Shown in pieces: positions 35,501 through 45,435 of a DNA stretch of 64,000 nucleotides. A program made the position numbers and the translations under genes. Under the pieces are notes generated by a model. The model was given only the letters and a program-made list of their open reading frames with translations, had not been told where the DNA came from and ran no database searches. This DNA is from Silene conica (taxonomy: Eukaryota > Streptophyta > Magnoliopsida > Caryophyllales > Caryophyllaceae), in NCBI GenBank assembly GCA_029255685.2, contig CM055311.2, forward strand, positions 3,706,269 to 3,770,268, written 5' to 3'. Positions within the stretch are counted from its first letter, which is position 1; every line of letters starts with the position of its first letter.

Positions 35501-38500
35501 AGGTGTGGCTAGGGTGGCAGGGGAGGGGCCCGGTGATGGCGGTTGGAAGTCTGGTCGGCGGAGGCATTGGAGGTAAGCCGATGTGCAAGGGTTAGAGGGA
35601 GGGGAGGTCTTTGGTTGGGCGTGTGCATGGGTTTGTGGTGGTCGTGTCGTGCAAGGGGTTGGCGTCTGAAGTGGTTGACGACAGTGGCCTGAGGTGGTCG
35701 ATCCTATTTGTTTTGATCTGTTTTGGATGTGTGCAGTGAGGCGACGATTGGAGCGGCAATGACAGGGCCAGACCAGACCAGGCCCTATATGACCCACCCC
35801 TAATGTTGTTGTATGAAACTAGGGGTGAGTATATTTAGGTCCGGACCAGAAAAATGAACCGGATCGGACTGGACATTTGGTCTGGACCATACCCGAACTG
35901 AACTAATTTAGTCTGGTCCTTGGGCCTCATTTTTTCAAGTTTTGGTCTTCGGTCCGGTCTAATACCGGATAATTTAGGTTCTGAGGGAATGGACCAAATT
36001 TCATAATTTTTAAGACTAAACAATTAAAATATTATTAATCAAATTAACGTTTTATCTTCAAAATAAATTAGTATTGTCACTGATTTTCATAAAAAAAAAA
36101 GTTGTTTTCTTATTTAAATGCATTTATTTAGCAGAGTTAAAATGTAATTGTCGAATACGAAATTGTGAAAAAAATAAGTTTAGGTCCATTTTAGTCCAAG
36201 ACCGGACCGAACGACATATTTCGGGTTTGGTCTGACCCAAGACCGAAAGTTTTAGGTCAGGTCTTTAGTCCACCAAATTTTTACTCTCGATCTTTGGTCC
36301 GGTCCGGCTCGATTCGGTCTTGAACCGATTCTTAGCCCTATATGATGAAGCTAATCGTTATGCCTAAGTATCTAGATAATAACCGTCTTGGCCCTTGGGA
36401 ATTGCCCGACCAGTATTCTGGAAAACCCGAAAATAATCCAACCAAAACAAATCCGGACCAAACCAACTTAATTGATCCGTCTTCTAGGCCTATTTACAAC
36501 TCTAATTTACAAAGAGTACTAATTTAGAATGAAATTTGGCAAAAAATAGGACAAAAAAACGAAATAGAAGTAGTAGTTATTTATTGAAGGAGAAATTTAT
36601 ATAAAGCTTGTTGAATTTTTGACTGTAAATTTGTAAAACATTCTTGTTTCATATATTCTTCAGGGTGGATAAAAATGGCGATGGACGATTGGCTGAAAAA
36701 GAAGTTAAAGAGGTAAAACTCTCTATATATGGTCGTAAACTTTGAATAGTATGAACATCGAATAGTGCTTCAATCCTAACGTATGAATACTTTTAATGTC
36801 ATGTAGATCATAATGTTAAGTGCTTCAGCCTGCAAGTTGTCAAAAATAAGAGATGAAGCATCGGAATATGCCGCTTTAATTATGGAAGAACTCGATGCAG
36901 AAAGGCTTGGATATATTGAGGTATCCTCTTCTCCTCTGCTGCTGCATTATTATTATTATTATTATGTTACCATTCATAGATGAACCATCTCAAGGTTCCC
37001 TCACTCAAATGTCGCTTGAGCTTGAATAGTGGTTAGTTTGCACACGCTCCCCCATACAATGGTCCGGGTTTCCACTTCGTGAGTTTTTGAAGGGTGTTGA
37101 GGTTGACAAGGTTTGAACCCGTGACCTCCGGTCATGTTGGCTTTGATAGCATGATACATGAACCATCTCAACCAAAACCGCACGGTGATAGTTGAGGGTC
37201 TACTATTATTAATACTCCTATTAGTCACAACTATCTTATCCTTCTATAATATATTTCTTGACAAATCACACAGTTATGGCAATTGGAGACACTTTTGTTG
37301 CAAAAGGACACATACCAGGATTACAGTAGGGCGCTTAAGGGTGTGAGTCAGGCCTTCAGCAAAAATTTAGACGGGTTAAGATATCGGACCTCTATGCAAA
37401 AGATGAAGGTCAACATGGTCTATTTTGTTCAAGATAATTGGAGGAGAATGTGGCTTTTAAGTCTATGGATTTTGATCATGATAGCGCTATTCATATGGAA
37501 ATTCATTGAATACAGACGCAGGGCCGCCTTTTATGTTATGGGTTACTGCCTTACTACCGCTAAGGGAGCCGCTGAAACCCTTAAATTTAACATGGCTTTA
37601 ATATTATTGCCTGTATGTAGGAATACCATTACTTGGCTTAGGACCACTAGACTCGCTTACACGGTTCCCTTTGACGACAATATCAACTTTCATAAGGTAT
37701 ACCAATTTCTTTTTTTCAGAGCAAGATGGCTAGATTTTTACTTTTTCTATATTCGGGCTCTGTCACACCCACTGTATGACGATCAATTTTGAATTCACTG
37801 TTTAAATTTTGCAGGCAGTTGCTGCGGCCATTGTGCTTGGTATTGTCCTCCATGTTGGGCTTCATCTTACATGCGATTTTGTGAGGCTAGAACGATCATC
37901 ACACACAGACTTTATGCTTTACTTGAGTGAGTTTAGTCTTGATGGTCGTAAACCATCATATGGGGACATAGTTCGCGGGTGGGAAGGTGTAACAGGGATT
38001 ATTATGGTTGTGACGATGGCAATTGCTTTTACTCTGGCTACTCGCAAGTTTAGAAGAGGCATTGTCAAGCTGCCAAAGCCATTTGATAGATTCACGGGCT
38101 TCAATGCCTTTTGGTATTCCCATCATCTTTTCATCATTGTGTACACTTGTTTATTCATCCATGGGATCAAGGTTTATCTTGTTCGCAAATGGTACAAAAA
38201 GACGGTAATCTTTCTATTCCCCTTTTATTATATAGCATTCGATAGATGCTTGATGTAATTTAGTGAAAGGTACTCACACACAAATAAAGTTTATTGTTTC
38301 TTATTCATGATTGCAGACATGGATGTATCTTGTTTTTCCTGTGTTACTGTATGCAGGGGAAAGGACTCTCAGACTCTTTCGATCTAGCCTTCACGGTGTC
38401 CGTCTTTTGAAGGTTAGCCTCCTAAAGTACCATTGTAGTCTGTTATTTATAGATTTCGTGTTGGGAATTGAAAGTAGCGGTTGTCTTTAACTTCAAATTA

Positions 38501-40002
38501 GGTGGCAATATATCCAGGAAATGTCCTCACACTGCAGATGTCAAAGCCATCCCGGTTTCGTTATAAGAGTGGACAGTACATGTTTGTCCAGTGTCCTGAT
38601 GTTTCTCCTTTTGAATGGTAATAAATCACTCTCACATATCAATAACTATGGATTGTCGGCCATATAGTTATCGAATAATGTACAGACTTTTTCACGATTT
38701 ACAATTCTATTTCAGGCACCCATTTTCAATTACTTCTTCCCCCGGGGATGACTATCTCAGCATCCACGTCCGCAAGCTTGGTGATTGGACAGAGGAACTT
38801 CACAGAGTATTCAGAAACAGTTGTGAGACACCATTACCTGCGAAGAGTGGCAGAACTGATGGAACAATAAAGAAAAGGTCATTAAATTCATATATATTTC
38901 TCTACTCTAAATGGTATATTAATTTCCTTGCTAATGCTGTGATTGGTTGTATTTAACATGATAATAAACTCTATATCTTAGGTTGCCAAAGTTGCGGATA
39001 GACGGGCCATATGGTGCTCCAGCGCAAGACTACCGTAAATATGATGTTCTTCTTCTTGTTGGTCTTGGTATCGGGGCGACTCCATTCATTAGTATACTCA
39101 AAGATCTGATAAACAACATTATCAAAAAGGAGGAGGAGGAAGTGAGTTTTCTTTCCAAATTTTGTTCTGATAATGTTTCTAATGACAATGCATATTTTAA
39201 GTTGCAATTTTTCGAATGACTTTGATCAGGAGAAGGCTGAGGATCTGTACCCAGTACCAAATCTAAACACGGACTTCCCCAAACAAAAGAAGCCTTTGAG
39301 GACCAAAAGTGCCTATTTCTACTGGGTCACTAGGGAACAAGGTTCATTTGATTGGTTCAAGGGTGTTATGGATGAAGTGGCTATGCTTGATCAAAGGGTA
39401 ACATACAATAACATTCAAATATTTTGTTCCGAATATGATTCTGAGTTATCTTTCTGGTTGTCTAAACTTCAATAATGGGTGTTTCAATTGCTAATAATAG
39501 GGTGTAGTTGAGATGCACAACTATCTTACTAGTGTTTATGAGGAAGGAGATGCACGATCCGCTCTCATAACAATGCTTGCAGCACTCAATCATGCCAAGA
39601 ATGGTTTTGATATTGTTTCCGGGACCAAGGTAAAGTTGTTTATTAGGCGTCAAGTTCTTTTCAACTCTTCATCAAAAGTCGCTAGTTAACGTTCTTCCGT
39701 ATTAAATCATTTCTACTGCTATTTTTCTGATAGGTTCGTACACATTTTGCAAAGCCAAACTGGAAGAAAGTTCTATCTAAAATTGGCTCTAAGCATCCAA
39801 ATGCAAGGATAGGTAAGCCTAAGAAGTTGCACAATGCCTGATTTTCAACTCTTACTTATTGTTGCTGATATGAAGTCTGTTGTTGGGAGCAGGGGTTTTC
39901 TATTGTGGTGCACCGGTGTTGGCCAAAGAACTGAAAATGCTCTGCAATGAGTACAACCAAAAAGGTGCAACAAAATTTGAATTCCACAAGGAGCATTTCT
40001 AA
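29548..40002 (+). CDS. RBOH: respiratory burst oxidase homolog (plant NADPH oxidase), 14 exons, complete
   Basis: Plasma-membrane NADPH oxidase that passes electrons from NADPH through FAD and two haems to external O2, making superoxide for signalling. Exons by splice sites and homology: 29548-30163, 30268-30427, 36664-36712, 36807-36920, 37274-37696, 37815-38204, 38317-38412, 38502-38617, 38716-38877, 38982-39141, 39230-39397, 39501-39629, 39734-39812, 39893-40002. These total 2772 nt, an unbroken 923-aa frame, normal for the family. Seen: N-terminal NADPH_Ox domain (about 165-255), EF-hand loop [12 protein letters not shown] (261-272), six-helix haem domain (about 370-615; His 453/467 and 557/570 have haem-ligand spacing), [15 protein letters not shown] for FAD (656 on), [12 protein letters not shown] and GLGIGATP for NADPH (about 715-743), C-terminal FEFHKEHF. 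All introns are GT-AG. Intron 2 is 6.2 kb and TE-filled. The N-terminal [10 protein letters not shown] and [12 protein letters not shown] suggest an RBOHE-like type, not certain. Confidence 0.95.
30462..30650. repeat. MITE-like element in RBOH intron 2
   Basis: Short element with inverted, imperfectly matching ends: near the left CCGTCGCAAGTTTGTGACGG, and near the right CCGTCACAAATGGTGACCCG, with a pyrimidine-rich centre. The repeated TGTGACGGATA motif in opposite orientations suggests a Mutator-type MITE. Exact ends and target duplication were not resolved. Confidence 0.5.
31385..32138 (-). mobile_element. non-autonomous Helitron in RBOH intron 2 (minus strand)
   Basis: On the minus strand the 3' end is the hairpin CTCGTGCATTTTTTGCACGAG followed by AGTAAAACTAG (ending at 31385, flanked by T in minus sense). 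The 5' end is the TACTATAAAAGGATAAC block at about 32120-32138, with the shared ATTCTTATTGGCT motif. It is similar at both ends to the Helitron at 28542-29152 and holds no ORF. It directly abuts the next Helitron. Confidence 0.72.
32140..33426 (-). mobile_element. second Helitron in RBOH intron 2, head-to-tail with the first (minus strand)
   Basis: Minus-strand 5' end TCCCTTATCTATAAAAGGAA at 33426, preceded by A. The 3' end is the hairpin CCCGTACATTTTTTGTACGG followed by CCATAACACTAG at 32140. About 1.29 kb, no coding. It contains the internal tandem duplication at 32523-33060. Confidence 0.75.
32523..33060. repeat. tandem repeat, about 190-bp unit, about 2.5 copies
   Basis: The segment starting TAAGACCATCTTTTTACTCG (about 32526) recurs at about 32717 with nearly the same following 170 bp (GGTTGTTATATTTT, AATGGGTTGGG, TTGATCTTATTCAAAA, CTACGTTTCTTTCAT). 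Partial third copies follow at about 32940 and 33000. It lies wholly within the second intronic Helitron. Confidence 0.85.
33427..35819. other. rest of RBOH intron 2, left-centre: no gene
   Basis: AT-rich intron sequence. A further Helitron-like 5' end on the minus strand (CCTTCCTTTTATAAATAGG, about 34282-34302) suggests another old copy whose 3' end is unclear. A self-complementary GGTCGCACATGCGACC lies at 33646-33661. A hairpin with about 15-bp arms (CTTAAGTTGA with TCAACTTAAG) lies at about 34735-34778. The 123-aa minus-strand ORF at 35426-35797 is Pro/Ser/Thr-rich low-complexity sequence and not a credible gene. Confidence 0.6.
35820..36340. repeat. hAT-like MITE in RBOH intron 2
   Basis: Ends TAGGGGTGAGTATATTTAGG and (reverse complement of the right end) TAGGGCTAAGAATCGG, with GGTCCGG-rich subterminal sequence on both sides. 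This matches a common hAT-type foldback family built on GGTCCGGACC. Flanks TATGAAAC and TATGATGA share five leading bases, so the 8-bp duplication is degraded. A related single end (TTAGGGGTGGGTCATATAGG in minus sense) lies at about 35782-35802. Confidence 0.6.
36940..37200 (-). repeat. SINE- or TRIM-like remnant in RBOH intron 4
   Basis: After an (ATT)n tract (about 36947-36966) the motif TGAACCATCTCAA occurs at about 36982 and again at about 37158. Between them on the minus strand lie GGTCACGGGTTCAAACC (a B-box-like pol III motif) and a degraded primer-site-like ATGATAGCATG...GGCTTTGATAGCATG. The direct repeat plus tRNA-related motifs fits a small TRIM or SINE. The exact type is unsure. Confidence 0.5.
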
Positions 40003-40445
40003 AGGAGTCTTATCCGAATTTCTTATACTTCTCGACTCTCCTTATTGCCGTTTAATATGGCAATTTTCTCGTCATCCTGCATGCATTACATGGAGCTTAA
40101 TCCCCCACAGTATGAGGTGCACAAGCTATAATATGGAAAGGTTATCGGGAAAAGGAGAGACAAATGTACGATAACGAGTTAGTGAGTTAAAATGTACAAG
40201 TAATGTATAGTTATAAATAGGCATGAAAGTACAGGCAAAATCACAAGGTTTTATTGATTTATTTTGGAGATGCTTTAAGTTGGAGGAAATGTATTAAACA
40301 AAAGTAATAAGCATAAGGTGTTTAGATGTATAAGTTGAATTGGAGATTGTGAAAACTGGGAAGTATAGTAGCAAGGGCCAAAGGGGTTATAATGTAATGT
40401 ACTGTATATATTAGTCTAATACGGAGTACATAAATGCATCTACTA
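40003..40445 (+). other. RBOH 3' UTR region
   Basis: Sequence after the stop codon, AT-rich, with possible weak polyadenylation signals (AATAAGCATAAGG near 40305, and TTATTGATTTATTTTGG near 40250). The 75-aa ORF at 39947-40174 overlaps the last exon in another frame and is not a gene. The transcript end cannot be fixed from sequence. Confidence 0.45.
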
Positions 40446-40559
40446 CGACTCTACAATTATATAAGCTTGTCTTCTAGTGTAGCGATGCATAAATGCATTC
40501 AATTGTTGGCCACTTCAATTTGTAAAAAAGTTTTTCCTTCCGATTCAAATCCGTTTTTC

Positions 40560-40586
40560 TAACGTGTGCCCTAAAGGCACATGTTA
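40560..40586. repeat. palindromic terminus AACGTGTGCCCTAAAGGCAC...
   Basis: A 25-bp near-perfect palindrome (AACGTGTGCC and GGCACATGTT arms) preceded by CCGTTTTTCT. The reverse complement of the same block, including the poly-T run, lies at 53304-53340. This looks like the conserved end of a mobile-element family (Helitron- or MITE-like). Confidence 0.6.
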
Positions 40587-40600
40587 TTATGTTAATAAGT

Positions 40601-41197
40601 TAATTAGGTTGTAACCCGTGAAATTCACGGGTCTGTTTTTAAACTTTTTGATGAATATAGTTAATAATATTGGAGATAAACAAATTAATTATTTACGGTG
40701 GTCTGTTTTTAACTTTAGATGAATACCGTAATTAATAATTAATAATATCATTAAGATGATCGAGACTTACAGTAGAATTAATATACTTCTAATTACCCAT
40801 TACAACATTTTTAAAATATGTAACCCATATATAATATAAAGTTGTATATTACATATCGTACAATAAAAGCAAAACGTAAATAATCTGATGAGACGTGATT
40901 TTTCACATAACGCTATGTAATTTTTAAACTAAAAGTATTTATATTTATTTAATATTATTAACAATATTAATTTCATATTATTAAAGTACTAAAATAATCA
41001 ATTTCTTTATCTTTATATTAATTTCATATTTTAAAATTCTAAAATAATTAATTTCTTTATATTTTAACTATTAACAATATTAATTTCATATTATTAAAGT
41101 TCTAAAATAATTGATTTCTTTCTCTTTATATTATTAACAATATTAATTTAGAATACTAGAAACAGACCCATAAAGTTCACGGGTTACAACCTAATTA
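40601..41197. repeat. foldback MITE with about 40-bp inverted ends (GTAACCCGTGAA...)
   Basis: The left end TAATTAGGTTGTAACCCGTG and the right end (the same motif reversed, CACGGGTTACAACCTAATTA) are inverted copies over about 40 bp. Each contains a small hairpin (CCCGTGAAATTCACGGG on the left). The centre is AT-rich with repeated TTTCATATTATTAAAGT. Target bases TTA/TA are possible. The hairpins resemble the Helitron 3' hairpins elsewhere in this window, so it may be a two-ended Helitron derivative. Confidence 0.7.
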
Positions 41198-41585
41198 TTG
41201 AATATTTGAAAAAGATTGGGTGACTTGAATCTGAAGAAAAGTGGAATTTGTGGGTTACCAATTTCAATCTTGGATGGCAGACTCACATTTCGTATTATTA
41301 TTCTTGTTACTATAAAATAATATATTAATTAATTAATATATTGAATTGCAATAATATATGGAATGCCTGTTGAACGAAAATCATGGGATTGTTAGACAAA
41401 TAGGATCTTACACCCAGGTGTATAGAACCATGGTACATCAGGCCCACCTGATATATAATTTTCTAATTTTCTATTAAAGCCCAATATAAAACAAATATCT
41501 GATTATAATCAACGTAAACACTTTCTTAATTCTCTCTTGACGACAGTCACAACAAATTTTTCTCCCACCAAAATTTGATTCGAAG

Positions 41586-41717
41586 ATGGCGGAAGGGAAG
41601 CGATTGGTATGTTCAACAAGGCGGAAAAATGCATCGAATAATATTTCGGTAAATGAGAAGCAATTTGCATCGACATCAAGAAGGAAAAACGCATCAAACA
41701 ATACTAATTTGAGGTAA
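41586..41717 (+). CDS. 43-codon frame with duplicated STRRKNASNN motif
   Basis: MAEGKRLVCSTRRKNASNN is followed by SVNEKQFASTSRRKNASNN, so a 10-residue basic motif occurs twice. The frame stops at 41715, but GAG|GTAAAT there would serve as a splice donor, so it may be a first exon. It sits about 175 bp inside the left end of the 41400-43385 element. I do not recognise the protein. A nuclear-localisation or DNA-binding N-terminus of a transposase is possible. Confidence 0.35.
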   Translation: MAEGKRLVCSTRRKNASNNISVNEKQFASTSRRKNASNNTNLR

Positions 41718-41934
41718 ATTTTTACACCAATCATAACCCTAATGAATATTTAGGATAAATTTTCTGACCCCAAAGCACTTAACAAATGAATATTTACGAT
41801 AAGCTTCATAAGCGTCATTCTCTGAATCAACTTTAATTCCAATCAATTCTAATTATTCAGATTCAATCCATGCATCTGTAGTACAAGGAAGCACATTAAG
41901 TGCTCATTAAAATTTGATGATATATGGACACATA

Positions 41935-43120
41935 AAAATGCGAGCTATTACGATAAGATTACGATCTAACGTAAAAAGAATACGAGCTAATATAAAAAGA
42001 ATACGAGCTAATATTAAAAGAATACGAGCTAATATAAAAACTAACGAGTTATTAAAATAAGAATACGAGCTATTGATATAAGAATACAAGCTATTAATAT
42101 AAACATATGAGCTATTAAGATAAGAATACGAGCTATTAATATAAGAATACGAGCTAATGTAAAAAAAAAATACGAGTTTAAGAAAATCACAGACTAAAAA
42201 ATACGAGCACAAAAAAATACAAGTTATTACCCCAAGAATACGAGCTAATATAAAAAGAATACGAGCTAATATTAAAATAATACGAGCTAATATAAAAAAA
42301 AATACGAGTTATTAAGATAAGAATACGAGTTATTAATATAAAAATATGAGTTATTAATATAAAAATACGAGCTATTAATATAAGAATACGAGGTAATGTA
42401 AAAAGAAAGGACTAATAAAATAAAAATATGAGTTTTTAAGATAAGAAAATGAGCTAGTATAAAAATTATTTGAGATAATGTAAACAGAATACGAGCTAAT
42501 ATAAATTTTGGATAAAAAAATCTATTCAACATAATAATACACAACAATTCCCCAAATTTTGAACATGTAAACAAAATACGAGCTAATATTAACTAAAAAT
42601 ACGAGCACATAAGAATGCAAGTTATTAACCTAAGAATACGAGCTAATAGAAAAAGAATATGAGCTAATATTAAAAGAATACAAGCTAATATAAGAAAATA
42701 TGAGTTATTAAGATAAGAATACGAGTTTTTGATATAAGAATACGAGCTATTAAGATAAGAATACGAGCTATTAATATAAGAATTTGAGCTAATGTAAAAA
42801 GAATACGAGTTTAAGAAAATCACAAACTAAAAAATACGAGCACAAAAGAATACAAGTTATTACCCTAAGAATACGAGCTAATATAAAAAGAATACGAGCT
42901 AATGTTAAAAGAATACGAGTTAATATTAAAAGAATACGAACTAATATAAAAAAATACGAGTTATTAAGATAAGAATACGAGTTATTAATATAAAATATGA
43001 GTTATTAAGATAAGAATATGAGTTATTAAGATAAGAATATGAGTTATTAATATAAGAATACGAGCTATTATTATAAGAATTCGAGCTATTAATATAAGAT
43101 TACGAGCTGATGTAAAAGAA
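41935..43120. repeat. minisatellite, unit about 18-22 bp (AAGAATACGAGCTAATATAA)
   Basis: About 1.2 kb of degenerate tandem copies of AATACGAGCTA or AATACGAGTTA spaced about 18-22 bp. Two alternating linkers (TTAATATAAG or TTAAGATAAG, and ATATAAAAAG) give a higher-order pattern. A short non-repeat interruption lies at about 42495-42590, and the block after it resembles the block before it (each contains AAGAAAATCACAAACTAAAAA), i.e. a larger duplication of several hundred bp. The minus-strand ORFs rich in Tyr-Ser-Tyr-Ile-Asn across it are products of the repeat. Confidence 0.9.
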
Positions 43121-43401
43121 ATGGACTAATAAAATAAAAAATTACCTTGACATAATAATTAAATAAACTGAAAGATGGAGATATAATAATTAATGAGAAA
43201 AATCAATTAGTGGATTATGGATGAAGATGAGTTAGAAAAACAGGGAAGAAGTTATATAAAAAGAAAAGTGGGGAAGAATGAGATTACTGATTTTTTTTTC
43301 AAAAATAATCAAGAAGAAGACTAAACTAACCCCGAATGTACAATAGCATTGTACATCTGGTGGTATAGTCCAGGAACTGGGGTTGTTACTATAACGCATT
43401 A

Positions 43402-44766
43402 CTAGTGTGTAACCCGTGCATAAATGCACGGGTATAATATGAATCTATGTATAACAAAATTATATAGGTGACTGTTTTAACTCAAAAATATAAATATTTT
43501 GTATAAATATGGAAATGTTTAAATAAGTGAATATGTATGTATAAATTAAAATCAATAAATAGTTTAAATAGATATCCATTCTTACACCTTAAATATTGAT
43601 TGAAGACAAAACAAACGTAAAGATAATAAAAGTCCTTAGGGAAATCAAAGGAGGAAGATGACACGGGTAATCTCATCGTTAATGTGAAAAAGTACAATAT
43701 TACGTTATACCTGAATGACTCCCATAAACCATGATGTAAGAGGTCGGAGATACTCAATTTTACAGTTGCATTAACAAAACATAGAGATTGTTTCCGAATG
43801 ATAATCCGGAAATAAAAACAGAGATGATTCAAATCGTTATTCCTTCATCGTAAGAAAAAACTCGTTTAAAATAGTCATTTTTCTATATTCCGTACAAAAT
43901 CAAAGAATTAATGAGACTGACTCCATCAAGTACAACAATATCAAACATATTAGTGCAATTCTAAATATAAATACCAACGGAATATTGTAAAGGTTGTATG
44001 ATACAGGCCCACACCGAGTATTAAAATCAAAGAATTAAAGAGCTCATTTTAATCACGTCATATCCAATTTCCTTGCATTTGTGCCTTCAAATCGAAATTG
44101 AACTTTGACACCCTTCGTTGTTTACCTGGAATGCAAACAACAAATGTTAATATAGTGTAACATTCATACTTTCTAATTGTGAGATAATTTGCATTTTCAG
44201 CAGTGCTTACGTAGTAGCATATTCCGGAAAGTTCTAGGGTTTATTAGATTTCAAATAATCTGTTAACTCTCATTTAATGTGTCCTAGGAAATCTAAGTTG
44301 CACCAAGACGAGATTTGGTTAGTGTCTCATCCATGGAGCATCTTAGGCGCACTCGAGGCGCACCTTTACAAACTAAGACGGAGTATACAAAATTCGAGCC
44401 CTCCAATATGTTTTTCATACGTTGATCACTGGCCCAATGACAATGTATTAGCTAATTTGGCAAGGTGAAACAAATTAAAATATACGGAGTAATAAAATTT
44501 AGTACATATTATTCCGTCTAATTCTTTTGAATTGACCTATTTGTTCAAAATCCACATCAGAAATTTTGAAAAATGGAATGATTTAGAGTCGGAGGGTATA
44601 TGCCTTAAAATAGTAGTCTCACAATGATTAAATCAAATTAAAAATGAGCATTTCCTAATTTGGTAGTCGTATAATTGATAGTAACATAACCATAATTTTA
44701 CAACCAATACTTATAGCTATATTGCGCAGACAATCGCACACTGGACACTCGGACATAGGTATGACA
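43402..44766 (-). other. Helitron 3' end (minus) at 43402 and otherwise unassigned sequence
   Basis: At 43402, minus sense, a Helitron-type 3' end occurs: hairpin CCCGTGCATTTATGCACGGG followed by TTACACACTAG and T. The matching 5' end was not found. The remainder is AT-rich with no gene I recognise. ORFs at 43482-43832 (minus, 116 aa) and 44277-44468 (63 aa) show no family features. Confidence 0.5.
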
Positions 44767-44774
44767 CTTGGATA

Positions 44775-45427
44775 TAGACCTGATCATGGGCCGGGCCGGG
44801 CCGGGTTTGGGCCGGGCCCATGTTAAATAAACGGCCAACTACACGGGCCGGGCCGGTCCGGGCCAAAACGATGGGCCAATTTTCTTGGCCCAAGCCCGCA
44901 ATTGTTCGGGCTATAACGGGCCTCGGGCCAAAACGGGCCAAAATAATATAATACGAAACAATCGAGAAAATCGATATGTGAACAAACTATTAGCAACGAA
45001 ATAAATTTTTCAAGTCTTAGGTATTTGACTTCGACTCTTTTGGTAGGAGAACCATCCATAGTACCATACATAATTTATGAGTTGACAAAAAATGAATAGT
45101 GTTAAGTAAAGGTGTACGATAAAAATATAAAAATATAAAAATATCTGCGAAATTGATAATTCGATGCATTAGTGATATTAGATTATTAGTATGATGTGAT
45201 ATACGATTCCAACTTTTGAATTTTTTTCTTTTTAAAAAAATAATTTTGGGTCGGGCCTGGCCAAAAATCGGGCCTTTAGGTTGGCCTAAACCCGACCCTA
45301 TATTTATATCGGGCTTATTTTGGGCCGGGCCACGGGCTTTTTGGGCCAAACTATTAGGCCCAAACCCGAGAAAAAATCGATCTGGGCCGGATCGGGCCAT
45401 CGGGCCTGGGCCATTTGATCAGCTCTA
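44775..45427. repeat. hAT-type MITE with GGGCCGGGCC arms, TSD CTTGGATA
   Basis: A 653-bp element starting TAGACCTGATCATGGGCC and ending GGCCATTTGATCAGCTCTA (inverted ends). The perfect 8-bp duplication CTTGGATA lies at 44767-44774 and 45428-45435. Subterminal regions are packed with GGGCC/GGCCC and are strikingly GC-rich against an AT-rich background. The 8-bp duplication and the T-A-G ends place it in the hAT superfamily. It has no transposase. The ORFs in it (44717-45545 area, Gly/Pro/Ala-rich) come from the GGGCC repeats. Confidence 0.9.
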
Positions 45428-45435
45428 CTTGGATA

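Larger units (their letters stand above)
41400..43385 (+). mobile_element. mobile element with imperfect inverted ends, tiny exon and minisatellite core
   Basis: Left end near 41411 (ACACCCAGGTGTATAGAACC, ATGGTACATCAGG) and, inverted, the right end near 43330-43370 (ACCACCAGATGTACAATG, ATTGTACATTCGGGG) are imperfect inverted repeats. Inside, near the left end, a start codon at 41586 opens a 43-codon frame ending at a GT-type splice-like site. The rest is the AATACGAGCTA minisatellite. I infer a deleted Mutator-like element that kept its first exon. No transposase is present. Confidence 0.5.

Noticed and set aside
35426-35797. 123-aa minus-strand ORF
   Set aside because: Low-complexity Pro/Thr/Gln composition inside an RBOH intron. 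No domain, and adjacent to a hAT MITE end.
37158-37346. Plus-strand ORFs near RBOH exon 5 in other frames
   Set aside because: They cross the splice acceptor at 37273 and give no RBOH sequence; the exon 5 frame (37274 on) is unambiguous.
41935-43120. Protein of Tyr-Ser-Tyr-Ile-Asn repeats on the minus strand
   Set aside because: Several overlapping ORFs in different frames all follow from the AT-rich minisatellite. There is no start context, and no domain.
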